A stretch of 64,000 nucleotides of DNA, taken from positions 1 through 64,000 of the forward strand of contig CALUQX010000006.1 in NCBI GenBank assembly GCA_944323045.1, written 5' to 3'. This document shows, piece after piece, positions 44,791 through 51,920 of the stretch. The position numbers and the translations under genes were made by a program. Position 1 is the stretch's first letter. Every line of letters starts with the position of its first letter. The notes under the pieces were generated by a model. The model was not told the origin of the DNA and did not search any database. It saw only the letters and a program-made list of their open reading frames with translations. Source of the stretch: Candidatus Gastranaerophilales bacterium (lineage in GTDB: Bacteria; Cyanobacteriota; Vampirovibrionia; Gastranaerophilales; Gastranaerophilaceae).

Positions 44791-46081
44791 GTATTGCTGC
44801 AATGTATTTGGCAACGCCTTCTCCCATTGAAAAACAACTTGACTGCACTCTAAGCGCGCCCTGCGCCATAAAATCAGCAGAAAGGCATCTGCCCGCAACA
44901 AAAAGATTATCAATATCAGCAGACATTAAAGATTCAATAGGAAGCTGATAATCACTATATGCTTTGAGTGTTGAACAGTTTTTCTTGTTAGAATGGACAT
45001 CAACAGGATAATTTGAAATAACAACAGGATGTTCAAACTTTTTGCCGCTTTTCAAATCTTCAACAGTATAAATGTATTTACCTTTGATTCTGCGCGAAAC
45101 CCTTACCCCGAGCATATCTGCGATGTTTGAAATATAGGCGTTTTCAAACCCCGGAAAGTATTTGCGGCAGAAAATCAGATACCTGTATATGTTCTGACGC
45201 GCCAGCAGCAGGGCTTTTGAGATACTTTTAACCTCTAGTGAGTTGTTATAATCAATTACCCGCGGGCAGTTAAACGCCACGGTGTCAGGCATTCCGGGCA
45301 CTGTAAATATTTGGAAATAGTTGGTATCATAGCGTTTTAATACCTTGTTTTTCACTGCATCATCAAATAGCGGCTTAAGCGCCCAGTTCTTGTCCTTGTC
45401 CCATGTGTAGGCAGTAGAAAGATGAATGTAGCCGTCTATATTTTCAACAACCGAGACATTTCTATCTTTATCGTAGTCTGCAAGCCATTTTGCAAAAGTT
45501 TCTAAATCAACTCCGCCCATCATAAAACGAAGAGTAACCGGCTGAAATTCTTTATCCTTTTCAAGAAAATTACAATTTGCTATTTTTCCGATTTCACAAT
45601 TTCCTGTTGCATCAATTATATATTTCGCTCCGATAGATACCGATAACTTTTTTTGTTCCATATCTATCTCATCGGTAGATACCGATAATATTTCTTTGGA
45701 TATTTTGACGCGGGTGATGTTTCTGTCCTCTATTTTGACACTTATAATGTGGGTATCAAAAAAGACCTCAACATTTGCTTTTCGCATCAGGTTATCGAGC
45801 GCAATTTTTGTAAGTTCTGGATTAAACCAGCCGGAATTGTCCTGAAATGTCGTCTGACCGCCAAGTTCACGCAACTCAGCCGTCAGCGCCTCACGAAATT
45901 CCGTATTAATCTGATTATTACCTGATTTCATAATCGGAATAACAAGTGCTGAAGTAATTGTTCCGCCTAAATGAACCTTGCGTTCGATTAATAAAGTTTT
46001 AAGTCCGAGTTTGCCGGCAGTGTAGGCAGCCGCGCAGCCTGCAGTCCCGCCGCCAACCACTATTACATCATATTTTTGCAT
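44780..46081 (-). CDS. FAD-dependent oxidoreductase (PF12831-like)
   Basis: 433 residues beginning MQKYDVIVVGGGTAGCAAAYTAG, a Rossmann FAD site. GGTITSALVIPIM, AKYIIDATGNCEIGK and the C-terminal LFVAGRCLSADFMAQGALRV match the FAD_oxidored family, whose members often carry annotations such as xanthan lyase or dehydrogenase without known substrate. The coding sequence contains two copies of the 16-bp interspersed repeat (45631-45688). It overlaps the upstream flavoprotein gene tail to tail. Confidence 0.87.
   Translation of the reverse strand: MQKYDVIVVGGGTAGCAAAYTAGKLGLKTLLIERKVHLGGTITSALVIPIMKSGNNQINTEFREALTAELRELGGQTTFQDNSGWFNPELTKIALDNLMRKANVEVFFDTHIISVKIEDRNITRVKISKEILSVSTDEIDMEQKKLSVSIGAKYIIDATGNCEIGKIANCNFLEKDKEFQPVTLRFMMGGVDLETFAKWLADYDKDRNVSVVENIDGYIHLSTAYTWDKDKNWALKPLFDDAVKNKVLKRYDTNYFQIFTVPGMPDTVAFNCPRVIDYNNSLEVKSISKALLLARQNIYRYLIFCRKYFPGFENAYISNIADMLGVRVSRRIKGKYIYTVEDLKSGKKFEHPVVISNYPVDVHSNKKNCSTLKAYSDYQLPIESLMSADIDNLFVAGRCLSADFMAQGALRVQSSCFSMGEGVAKYIAAILKH
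45631..45688. repeat. Two copies of 16-bp interspersed repeat inside a gene
   Basis: CGATAGATACCGATAA (45631-45646) and CGGTAGATACCGATAA (45673-45688), separated by 26 bases and in the same orientation, inside the FAD oxidoreductase gene (encoding LSVSI and ILSVST). Further copies: 48429, 49176, 49687 and 49720. Confidence 0.7.
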
Positions 46082-46142
46082 GTTATATATTTTAGTATTT
46101 TTGCGCGCTCACGGCAATAGTTTAATAAATGTTTATAAAATA

Positions 46143-46898
46143 GGTGCGTCAAAACGACGCACCCTACGAGTTCTATCGCTTTGCACACCAAATATATAAA
46201 TATGCAATGATATATGAATGTCAAATTACAAACGATTCTATAATATTATTAGTTCACTACATGTAGGGTGCGTCGTTTCGACGCACCGAAATATTTGTAC
46301 CCAAATTGTTTGACGTAGCAATTTTTCTCATGATATAACTTAATTATGCCTAATTATAGAAGATATTATTTACAATATGATTATGTATTTATAACAGTTG
46401 TTACATATAATAGACAATATATTTTATTAAAAAATATCAACTTATTCAAACAATCATTAAAAAGGGCAATTGACCGATACGGGTTTGAAATTTATGCAAT
46501 TGTTGTGTTAGACGACCATTTTCATATTATATTGCAGTTGAATGAATATAGAAATTATTCAAATATTATAGGTAGTATTAAAAAATATTTTTCACACAAT
46601 TTTGAATCTCAAATTGAAACAACGACAAGTCGAATTAAACGCAAAGAAAGAAACATTTGGCAAAGAAGATTTTATGATCATATAATACGAGATGAAGAAG
46701 ATTTACATAAGCATATGGATTATATACATTATAATCCGATAAAACATAATTATGTTAAGCGGGCAAAAGATTGGCAATATTCATCATTTTATAAGTTTGT
46801 GAAATTAAAATTTTATGATGAAGATTGGTGTGATTTTAGAAACATTAAAGATTTAGAATTTGAATAATAATGCGGTGCGTCGAAACGACGCACCCTAC
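46143..46898. mobile_element. RAYT transposase with flanking REP palindromes
   Basis: Three copies of a palindrome GGTGCGTC-(4)-GACGCACC plus a CTAC tail (46143-46167, 46263-46287 inverted, 46874-46898) bracket a Y1-type transposase gene. This is the layout of a REP/RAYT system, in which a single-copy tyrosine transposase spreads REP hairpins. Degenerate relatives occur at 50650-50708 and 51807-51832. Confidence 0.8.
46346..46867 (+). CDS. REP-associated tyrosine transposase (Y1_Tnp, IS200-like)
   Basis: 173 residues. HUH motif in VLDDHFHIILQL, with conserved RRYYLQYDYVFITVVTYNR start and WQRRFYDHIIRDEEDLHKH-MDYIHYNPIKH at the end, which holds the catalytic Tyr of the RAYT/TnpA-REP family. 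Intact reading frame. It is bracketed by REP-type palindromes, which it probably acts on. Very AT-rich, unlike the neighbouring gene, consistent with transfer. Confidence 0.9.
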   Translation: MPNYRRYYLQYDYVFITVVTYNRQYILLKNINLFKQSLKRAIDRYGFEIYAIVVLDDHFHIILQLNEYRNYSNIIGSIKKYFSHNFESQIETTTSRIKRKERNIWQRRFYDHIIRDEEDLHKHMDYIHYNPIKHNYVKRAKDWQYSSFYKFVKLKFYDEDWCDFRNIKDLEFE

Positions 46899-46927
46899 AG
46901 GTCTACTGGTCTACGAGTTCTACGTGT

Positions 46928-48043
46928 CTATTTACTCAAACACACAGCGAAATATGTACTCCATCTTGAAGTTGTTGTTCCTCCAGATGGTCCATCATTA
47001 AAGAATCCTAGGACTTTTGAGGCATTGGCATTTCGTTCTTCCTTAGTCCACATTGCAAATACTGGAGAGGCAGGTAGCCCCATTGAAAGTGCGATATCAG
47101 AATAATATTCATTATTAGCGTTACTATAATTGTATTTATATACTAAAGAAGAAATTTGATATAATTGGCTTTGAGTTGGCATATTATTTACACCACCACA
47201 TTGTTTTACTGCACCTGCCCAATAGTCGGTATATGGTCTACCTGATTGGGCACAATGACTTTCTGGACAACAATCTTTTATACCAAGTTCATCTTTAATT
47301 CCTTCACATTCGGCAATAGAAGTAACAGGCACAGGTACGAAAGGAGTAGTATAACAAGTACCATTTGTGGTTTTTATTGCACAGTCTGACCCGTCTAAAG
47401 ATTGAACATTTAATGTACGTAAATCTTTTAATTGTGTATTTGGTTTTTTATATCCTGAAGTATCATACAGCATAGCCAAACAATCTGTTCCAATTCCTTC
47501 TTTTGAAGTAGTTATTATGGTGTTATTATATGGATCTTGAGAACATTCCGGGTTGTAAGCTATAATACCGGAAACCCCATCAGCAAATTGGACACCTATA
47601 GTCTCAGTCCCCCAATCCTCTTTACCAAAATTTCTTGCTCTCTTTACTCCTTCCATTTCAATTTCTTCTTTATCTGCGCCCCAGTAAACCTTATCTTCAA
47701 AACAAGAAGTTATATCATCATTTTTACAAATTTTTGTTATTCGAATATGCTTCTTTAATTCATTAACAAAATCTTCGGTTGTCGAATAACCTGCAAGAGT
47801 TTGTTGGGTGTTCATTACTTTTAACGCTTCACCAAGTTTTCTCTGGAACACCATGGAAGCTGTACTCCATGCGCGCTCCTGATAGTTTCTTACAATTGCA
47901 GGTATAGTCAATGCTGCAACAACACCGATTATCGCGAGGGTGATTAGTACCTCGGCGAGTGTGAACGCTGCTTTAGCGGGAACCTGATTGTTGGTGCTGG
48001 CTAGCCTGCACTCCGCAAGTGTGAATGCATTTAGTTTGTTCAT
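46928..48043 (-). CDS. Pseudopilin with duplicated prepilin-processing motif
   Basis: 371 residues. AFTLAE occurs twice: at residues 6-11 and again at 26-31, the second continuing as AFTLAEVLITLAIIGVVAAL. The DNA encoding these motifs is a direct repeat with 60-base periodicity. The mature protein has many cysteines (ITSCFEDKVYWG; KDCCPESHCAQSG) and a Ser/Thr/Asn-rich C-terminus. Starts opposite a small HTH-type gene. The second motif is likely the functional one; the first 25 residues would then be an extended leader. Ends 30 bases after a REP palindrome. Confidence 0.83.
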   Translation of the reverse strand: MNKLNAFTLAECRLASTNNQVPAKAAFTLAEVLITLAIIGVVAALTIPAIVRNYQERAWSTASMVFQRKLGEALKVMNTQQTLAGYSTTEDFVNELKKHIRITKICKNDDITSCFEDKVYWGADKEEIEMEGVKRARNFGKEDWGTETIGVQFADGVSGIIAYNPECSQDPYNNTIITTSKEGIGTDCLAMLYDTSGYKKPNTQLKDLRTLNVQSLDGSDCAIKTTNGTCYTTPFVPVPVTSIAECEGIKDELGIKDCCPESHCAQSGRPYTDYWAGAVKQCGGVNNMPTQSQLYQISSLVYKYNYSNANNEYYSDIALSMGLPASPVFAMWTKEERNANASKVLGFFNDGPSGGTTTSRWSTYFAVCLSK

Positions 48044-48184
48044 AATAATTCCTCCATATTAAGTTTTACGACTAATAAAGTGATACATAAATCTCATTTT
48101 TGAGTAATATATCATTAATAGTAATGTATTATCAAAAAATTGTCAATACGCTCAATAATTTGTAAAATAACTCAAGAGGTAAGT

Positions 48185-48403
48185 ATGACTGCAAGAGAAT
48201 TTGTAAAAATATTACTGGCAAAAGAGTGTATGACATTAAAAGAACTGGCACAAATTGCATCAGAAAAAGGTACTAAAAAGTTCTCACCCGACGGGCTTTC
48301 GCACAAGATGCGTTTAGGCACCTTGCGTTTTGATGACGCGGAATTCTTTGCCAAACTTCTCGGCTACGAAATCGTCCTCAAAAAAATCACAGAAGAAAAT
48401 TGA
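48185..48403 (+). CDS. Small HTH-type protein (DUF6471-like)
   Basis: 72 residues from ATG 48185, with AAGAGG upstream. MTAREFVKILLAKECMTLKE then LAQIASEKGTKKFSPDGLSH and RFDDAEFFAKLLGYEIVLK have the layout of a short helix-turn-helix domain; I recall similar small proteins filed as DUF6471. It diverges from the pseudopilin gene, as the XRE genes do at 38080 and 58648. Possibly a regulator of it. Confidence 0.7.
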   Translation: MTAREFVKILLAKECMTLKELAQIASEKGTKKFSPDGLSHKMRLGTLRFDDAEFFAKLLGYEIVLKKITEEN

Positions 48404-48428
48404 TTTTTATTTAATTCGTATATCGCTT

Positions 48429-48444
48429 AGATAGATACTGATAA
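48429..48444 (+). repeat. 16-bp interspersed repeat, intergenic copy
   Basis: AGATAGATACTGATAA, followed by TATT as in most copies. The only intergenic copy; it lies upstream of the 48519 small ORF. Confidence 0.6.
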
Positions 48445-48518
48445 TATTTTATGATAAATATATATTATCATACTTTGTTTGTATTAAAATATATATTAAA
48501 GAGTATTTGAGGTACGCA

Positions 48519-48656
48519 ATGTCAAAACAAATAATAGTTATACCTGATATAGGTCTTGCTGAAATATTTGATTATGAACCAACAGTGGATGAAGAACAAT
48601 TGATAGCTAATGCAGAAATCCAAGCAGAAAAAGATGTTTTAGATAAAATTATCTAA
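48519..48656 (+). CDS. Small hypothetical acidic protein (45 aa)
   Basis: Starts MSKQIIVIPDIGLAEIFDYE, then an acidic helix ending EKDVLDKII. GAGGT precedes the ATG by 6 bases. No match recognised. Its last 18 bases overlap the end of the MnmD-like gene on the other strand. Composition supports coding, but no homologue can be checked here. Confidence 0.5.
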   Translation: MSKQIIVIPDIGLAEIFDYEPTVDEEQLIANAEIQAEKDVLDKII

Positions 48657-50021
48657 TTTTTCAACCTTCTTCCACTGTTTTATGAATTTTGAGCTCGACA
48701 TTCTTGTACTGTTTTCTACCTCACGATTATGAGCCGCGATAATCGCCTCATTTTGCCCTGTTAAATTTTCATCACGATAAAATATACCTGCTTTAGTTTT
48801 TAAAAGCCCTAAATCGTATTCTGAAAGCTCATGTTTAATAAGCGATTTATTTTTCACAGCAATTGTGCCGGTAAATTTGCCCGCTGTTTCATTATAAATT
48901 TTACCAACATAAAATCCTGCCTCGAGAAATGCGCTTCTGATATTCGCAGCGTTTGAATACGTCAAAATCATTCCGTCACCCTCAAGATGCGAATAAAGCA
49001 GTCTGAAAAAATCAACCGTCCAAAGACATGGACACTTAGCCGGCGTAAAGGCATCTAAAAATACAAAATTATATGTGTTATTATCATCCTTTAAAATTTT
49101 ACGTGCATCATCAATTTTTAGGTCGAAATTAAAATCAAGCATTTTCAGGGCATTCAGTGCCTTTTTATGACGCCTTGATATATACCGATAATATATATTA
49201 TGTAAATAGGCGCCTAAATGCCTTAAAAGGGTATATTTACACCCCTGCCATCTGTAACTTTCGAAAAAACGCCTCATATAAGCTGAAAAATATCGGGAGT
49301 ATTTTTTGCAGGTCAGCAAGGACAAAAATTCATCATCTTGCAAAATTTCAGGGTGATTTTCAAGGATTTTGTAGAGCAAAATTATGTTAACTTCATCTTT
49401 TATAGATATTTGGGGCAGATTTGCTGTTTTTGCCAATTTTATCATTTTTTCGATTTTCTCTTGATGAAAATTCATATCCTTGTTGTTAAACCGTTTTTTG
49501 CCAGTCACGAAAAATGGTGATAGAAATGCAAGATTTTTATCAGTGTCAATTGCCTTTATAAAAATTTTAAATTTCTGGCTTGTTTGAAAATTGCGAAATT
49601 CTGTTGAAGATTTTTCATTATTCAAATCTTCAGATAATTTATTTCTCTTCGCAGACATGTCATGCTTTGAATTTTCGCATGATACGTTATCGGTACCTAT
49701 CGTTTCGTTATATTTAATATTATCAGTATCTATCGGCGCGATAGATGAATTTTCTATAATATTTTTCTCAGAATTTTTTGGTAAAATATTTTCTAAAAAA
49801 TAATTTAAAAAACTTTTTGTATTGTAACCGATTCCAAAACAGATATCAAGAATTTTTACATCACGATGCGTTGAAAAATATTCTTCCAAATCTGCGGGCA
49901 AAATAAATTTTTCATATGCCTCAGTTAATGCGCCATAACTAGAGTGGTATATGTCATCAGCCTCCGGACTAAACAGCCCTACTGATCCGTCATTTGTAAA
50001 ATATGGATATAGTTCGTACAT
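48639..50021 (-). CDS. MnmD/MnmC-like tRNA U34 methyltransferase with large insertion
   Basis: 460 residues. N-terminal LFSPEADDIYHSSYGALTEA and ILDICFGIGYNTKSFL (SAM site), and C-terminal FVFLDAFTPAKCPCLWTVDFF match the Methyltransf_30 (MnmD) domain that finishes mnm5U/mnm5s2U34 in tRNA. The usual domain is about 230-250 residues; here some 200 residues are inserted after the SAM motif, first Asn/Asp/Ser-rich and low-complexity, then helical (about 150-280). The insertion contains three copies of the 16-bp repeat. The oxidase domain of MnmC is absent. Confidence 0.8.
   Translation of the reverse strand: MYELYPYFTNDGSVGLFSPEADDIYHSSYGALTEAYEKFILPADLEEYFSTHRDVKILDICFGIGYNTKSFLNYFLENILPKNSEKNIIENSSIAPIDTDNIKYNETIGTDNVSCENSKHDMSAKRNKLSEDLNNEKSSTEFRNFQTSQKFKIFIKAIDTDKNLAFLSPFFVTGKKRFNNKDMNFHQEKIEKMIKLAKTANLPQISIKDEVNIILLYKILENHPEILQDDEFLSLLTCKKYSRYFSAYMRRFFESYRWQGCKYTLLRHLGAYLHNIYYRYISRRHKKALNALKMLDFNFDLKIDDARKILKDDNNTYNFVFLDAFTPAKCPCLWTVDFFRLLYSHLEGDGMILTYSNAANIRSAFLEAGFYVGKIYNETAGKFTGTIAVKNKSLIKHELSEYDLGLLKTKAGIFYRDENLTGQNEAIIAAHNREVENSTRMSSSKFIKQWKKVEKLDNFI
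49176..49191 (+). repeat. 16-bp interspersed repeat inside the MnmD-like gene
   Basis: TGATATATACCGATAA, followed by TAT; encodes the YRYIS segment on the minus strand. Confidence 0.55.
49687..49735 (-). repeat. Two further 16-bp interspersed repeats in the MnmD-like gene
   Basis: TTATCGGTACCTATCG (49687-49702) and TTATCAGTATCTATCG (49720-49735), reverse orientation relative to the others. They encode ETIGTDN and APIDTDN inside the low-complexity insertion. Confidence 0.65.
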
Positions 50022-50094
50022 AATATTAATATTATATCATAAATTCTGATGTGTGGCAAATATTTTACATTTATAATATAATGCAATAATTGAG

Positions 50095-50440
50095 TCATTG
50101 CGAGCGAATGCGAAGGTAAAAAATGAGTGGATATGTCTATATTCTTTTTAATAAACGAAATGGAACTCTCTATGTAGGTGTTACCTCTAATTTACTTCAA
50201 AGAGTCTATCAGCACAAGAGTAAAATGATCGGAGGATTTACTAAAAAATATAATATTGACAAATTAGGATATTATGAAATTTTTGATGATATAGAACAGG
50301 CAATAATACGAGAGAAGAAATTAAAAGGCGCCTCAAGACGGAAAAAATTAGATTTGATAGAAATAAATAATCCCGAATGGCTTGATTTGTATTATGAAAT
50401 AATGGAATAAGCTGGATTGCTTCGCGTTCGCTCGCAATGA
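50095..50440. mobile_element. GIY-YIG gene flanked by 21-bp inverted repeats
   Basis: TCATTGCGAGCGAATGCGAAG (50095-50115, split here as TCATTGCGAGCG and AATGCGAAG) is matched by its reverse complement at 50420-50440 with one mismatch. Between them lies only a GIY-YIG endonuclease gene whose ribosome site begins right after the left repeat. The unit looks like a small mobile or repeat-associated element. Confidence 0.6.
50123..50410 (+). CDS. GIY-YIG nuclease domain protein (YhbQ-like)
   Basis: 95 residues, a lone GIY-YIG domain: YVYILFNKRNGTLYVGVTSN with the two motif tyrosines, LLQRVYQHK and a C-terminal KKLKGASRRKKLDLIE helix. Related to UPF0213/YhbQ proteins and to homing or repeat-associated nucleases. 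GAAGGT precedes the ATG. Its flanking inverted repeats suggest it acts on, or moves with, those sequences. Confidence 0.88.
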   Translation: MSGYVYILFNKRNGTLYVGVTSNLLQRVYQHKSKMIGGFTKKYNIDKLGYYEIFDDIEQAIIREKKLKGASRRKKLDLIEINNPEWLDLYYEIME

Positions 50441-50453
50441 CGTGCGCGCAATC

Positions 50454-50490
50454 ATGTTTCATATTTTGTCAAGTGTTTGGCGAATATATT
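50454..50490 (+). repeat. Left direct repeat with promoter
   Basis: 37 bases starting ATGTTTCATATTTTGTCAAG, repeated with one inserted G at 50725-50762. Followed by a TATAAT at about 50499-50504, so it brings a promoter to the 50511-50708 element. Confidence 0.65.
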
Positions 50491-50530
50491 ATTTATTGTA
50501 TAATAACAATGTAGGGCAAGCACACAGCTT

Positions 50531-50573
50531 CTCCGTCACACGCAATTTACGTAGAAATTGGACGGAAAGGAGG
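50531..50573 (+). promoter_or_regulatory. Hairpin that can occlude the ribosome site of the tiny ORF
   Basis: CCGTC pairs with GACGG and CAATTT with AAATTG around a 6-base loop; the outer CTCC (50531-50534) faces GGAG of AAAGGAGG. Folding would hide the Shine-Dalgarno, as in type I toxin mRNAs. Confidence 0.5.
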
Positions 50574-50581
50574 TTGTCACT

Positions 50582-50653
50582 ATGGTTGATAAAATAATAA
50601 TGCTATTACTTGCATTTTCACTAACAGTAATAGCACTAAAATTAAAACCGTAG
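50582..50653 (+). CDS. Tiny hydrophobic membrane peptide (23 aa), type I toxin-like
   Basis: MVDKIIMLLLAFSLTVIALK plus LKP: one transmembrane helix with basic ends, the size and shape of type I toxin or holin-like peptides. AAGGAGG is 7-8 bases before the ATG. It lies in the 198-bp element, downstream of a promoter, with a hairpin over its ribosome site. No antisense RNA gene can be proven by eye. The stop is part of the GTAGGG repeat. Confidence 0.5.
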   Translation: MVDKIIMLLLAFSLTVIALKLKP

Positions 50654-50724
50654 GGTGCGTAGCAAGCCGTTAAGATAATTGGACAAAGTCTTAATGGCTT
50701 CGCCCTACATTTATATTATTTACG

Positions 50725-50762
50725 ATGTTTCATATTTTGTCAAGTGTTTGGCGGAATATATT
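50725..50762 (+). repeat. Right direct repeat with thrB promoter
   Basis: Second copy of the 37-bp repeat (one extra G in GGCGG), immediately followed by TTATAATATA, the likely -10 of thrB. The promoter region was therefore duplicated around the 198-bp element. Confidence 0.65.
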
Positions 50763-50813
50763 TTATAAAATTTTTTTCTGTTATAATATATATGGAAAGT
50801 AAAGAGGAAAAAG

Positions 50814-51776
50814 ATGAAAGTAAGCGTGAAAGTGCCGGCAACATCGGCGAATTTAGGACCCGGATTTGATTGTATGGGGCTTGCGATACCTATATATAAT
50901 ACAATTACTATTGAAGAAACCGTTTTGCCGGGAACAGGGATTGAGATTAACGTATTGGCTGCGGAAAGTTCTGAGAATGAATTGTTGATGGAACATATTC
51001 CAATGGACGAAAACAGTATTGTATACAAGGCTGTAGAACTTTTGTATAATTCTATCGGACAGACACCGAGTGAACTGAAAATAACTATACAATCTGAAAT
51101 TCCTATAGCCAGAGGACTTGGCAGCAGCGCATCAGTAATCGTAGGGGGTCTTATTGCAGCTAACGAACTTCTTGGCAGACCCGCTGATGAAACGGCACTA
51201 TTATCAATTGCGACAGAAGTTGAAGGACATCCGGATAATGTAACTCCGGCGATTGTCGGCGGACTTGTTATCACATCTCAAGAAGATGACGGCAGTATTG
51301 TTTACAGAAAACTGGATTGGCCTGAAGAGTGGCATTTGACTGTTTGTGTGCCTGATTATGAACTCGCTACAGATATTTCGCGTTCTGTTCTGCCTAAGGA
51401 AGTGCCTATGGCTGACGCTGTTTTCAATGCAAAACGCATGGGGATGTTTGTCCATGCCGTTCACACAAAAGATATTGAACTTATGAAACTTGCTTTAAAA
51501 GACAGATTACATCAGCCTTATCGGACAAAACTTGTACCGGGGCTTGAAAAAATTGTTGCAAATTTAAAGCACGATGAAAATGTAATAGGTACTGTTTTGA
51601 GCGGTGCCGGACCTTCTATTTTAGTAGTTTCAAACGGTAAAGGACTGGATAAAATCAAGTCAATTGTGCGAGATACGTGGGCTGATTTGAATGTAAAAGC
51701 ACAAATTTTTGATACAGTAATTGAAAAACAAGGCGCAACAATTGTCTCAAATGTGAACGGAGAACAGACGGACTAG
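50814..51776 (+). CDS. thrB: Homoserine kinase
   Basis: 320 residues of the GHMP family, normal length. KVPATSANLGPGFDCMG is the homoserine kinase N-terminal signature and PIARGLGSSASVIVGGL the ATP phosphate loop; SGAGPSILVVSNG closes the site. It phosphorylates L-homoserine in threonine synthesis. AGAGGA precedes the ATG. No thrC or hom gene adjoins it; it is transcribed alone from the duplicated promoter. Confidence 0.96.
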   Translation: MKVSVKVPATSANLGPGFDCMGLAIPIYNTITIEETVLPGTGIEINVLAAESSENELLMEHIPMDENSIVYKAVELLYNSIGQTPSELKITIQSEIPIARGLGSSASVIVGGLIAANELLGRPADETALLSIATEVEGHPDNVTPAIVGGLVITSQEDDGSIVYRKLDWPEEWHLTVCVPDYELATDISRSVLPKEVPMADAVFNAKRMGMFVHAVHTKDIELMKLALKDRLHQPYRTKLVPGLEKIVANLKHDENVIGTVLSGAGPSILVVSNGKGLDKIKSIVRDTWADLNVKAQIFDTVIEKQGATIVSNVNGEQTD

Positions 51777-51806
51777 TACGCTTTTATATATTGGTCACAG
51801 TGAGCC

Positions 51807-51832
51807 TGTGCGTCGAAACAACGGCACCCTAC
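51807..51832 (+). repeat. Degenerate REP palindrome
   Basis: TGTGCGTCGAAACAACGGCA followed by CCCTAC, clearly a decayed copy of the RAYT-associated REP at 46874-46898. Confidence 0.65.
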
Positions 51833-51881
51833 CGTTCTTAATCACTACGGCAACCCACTTTCTTTAATCACCTAATAATAT

Positions 51882-51908
51882 AAAAAAGCTCCCGTTTGGG
51901 AGCCTTTT
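51882..51908 (-). terminator. Rho-independent terminator
   Basis: GGCTCCC-AAAC-GGGAGC followed by T6 on the minus strand, directly after the 51921 gene. The GC-rich stem and T-run are typical. Confidence 0.88.
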
Positions 51909-51920
51909 ATGTTATTTATA

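Larger units (their letters stand above)
50511..50708 (+). mobile_element. 198-bp element with GTAGGGC/GCCCTAC ends and a tiny ORF
   Basis: Begins GTAGGGC and ends GCCCTAC. Its right part (50650-50708) is a near-perfect palindrome (GTAGGG...AAGCC..TTAAGA / TCTTAA..GGCTT...CCCTAC), related in its GTAGGGTGCGT start to the REP repeats. It carries a 23-residue hydrophobic ORF and sits between 37/38-bp direct repeats. Confidence 0.6.

Noticed and set aside
46860-47105. Plus-strand frame of 81 codons after the transposase
   Set aside because: It runs through the REP palindrome and antisense to the pseudopilin gene; no independent support.
50720-51274. Minus-strand frame of 184 codons across thrB
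   Set aside because: Antisense shadow of thrB, which has full family signatures.
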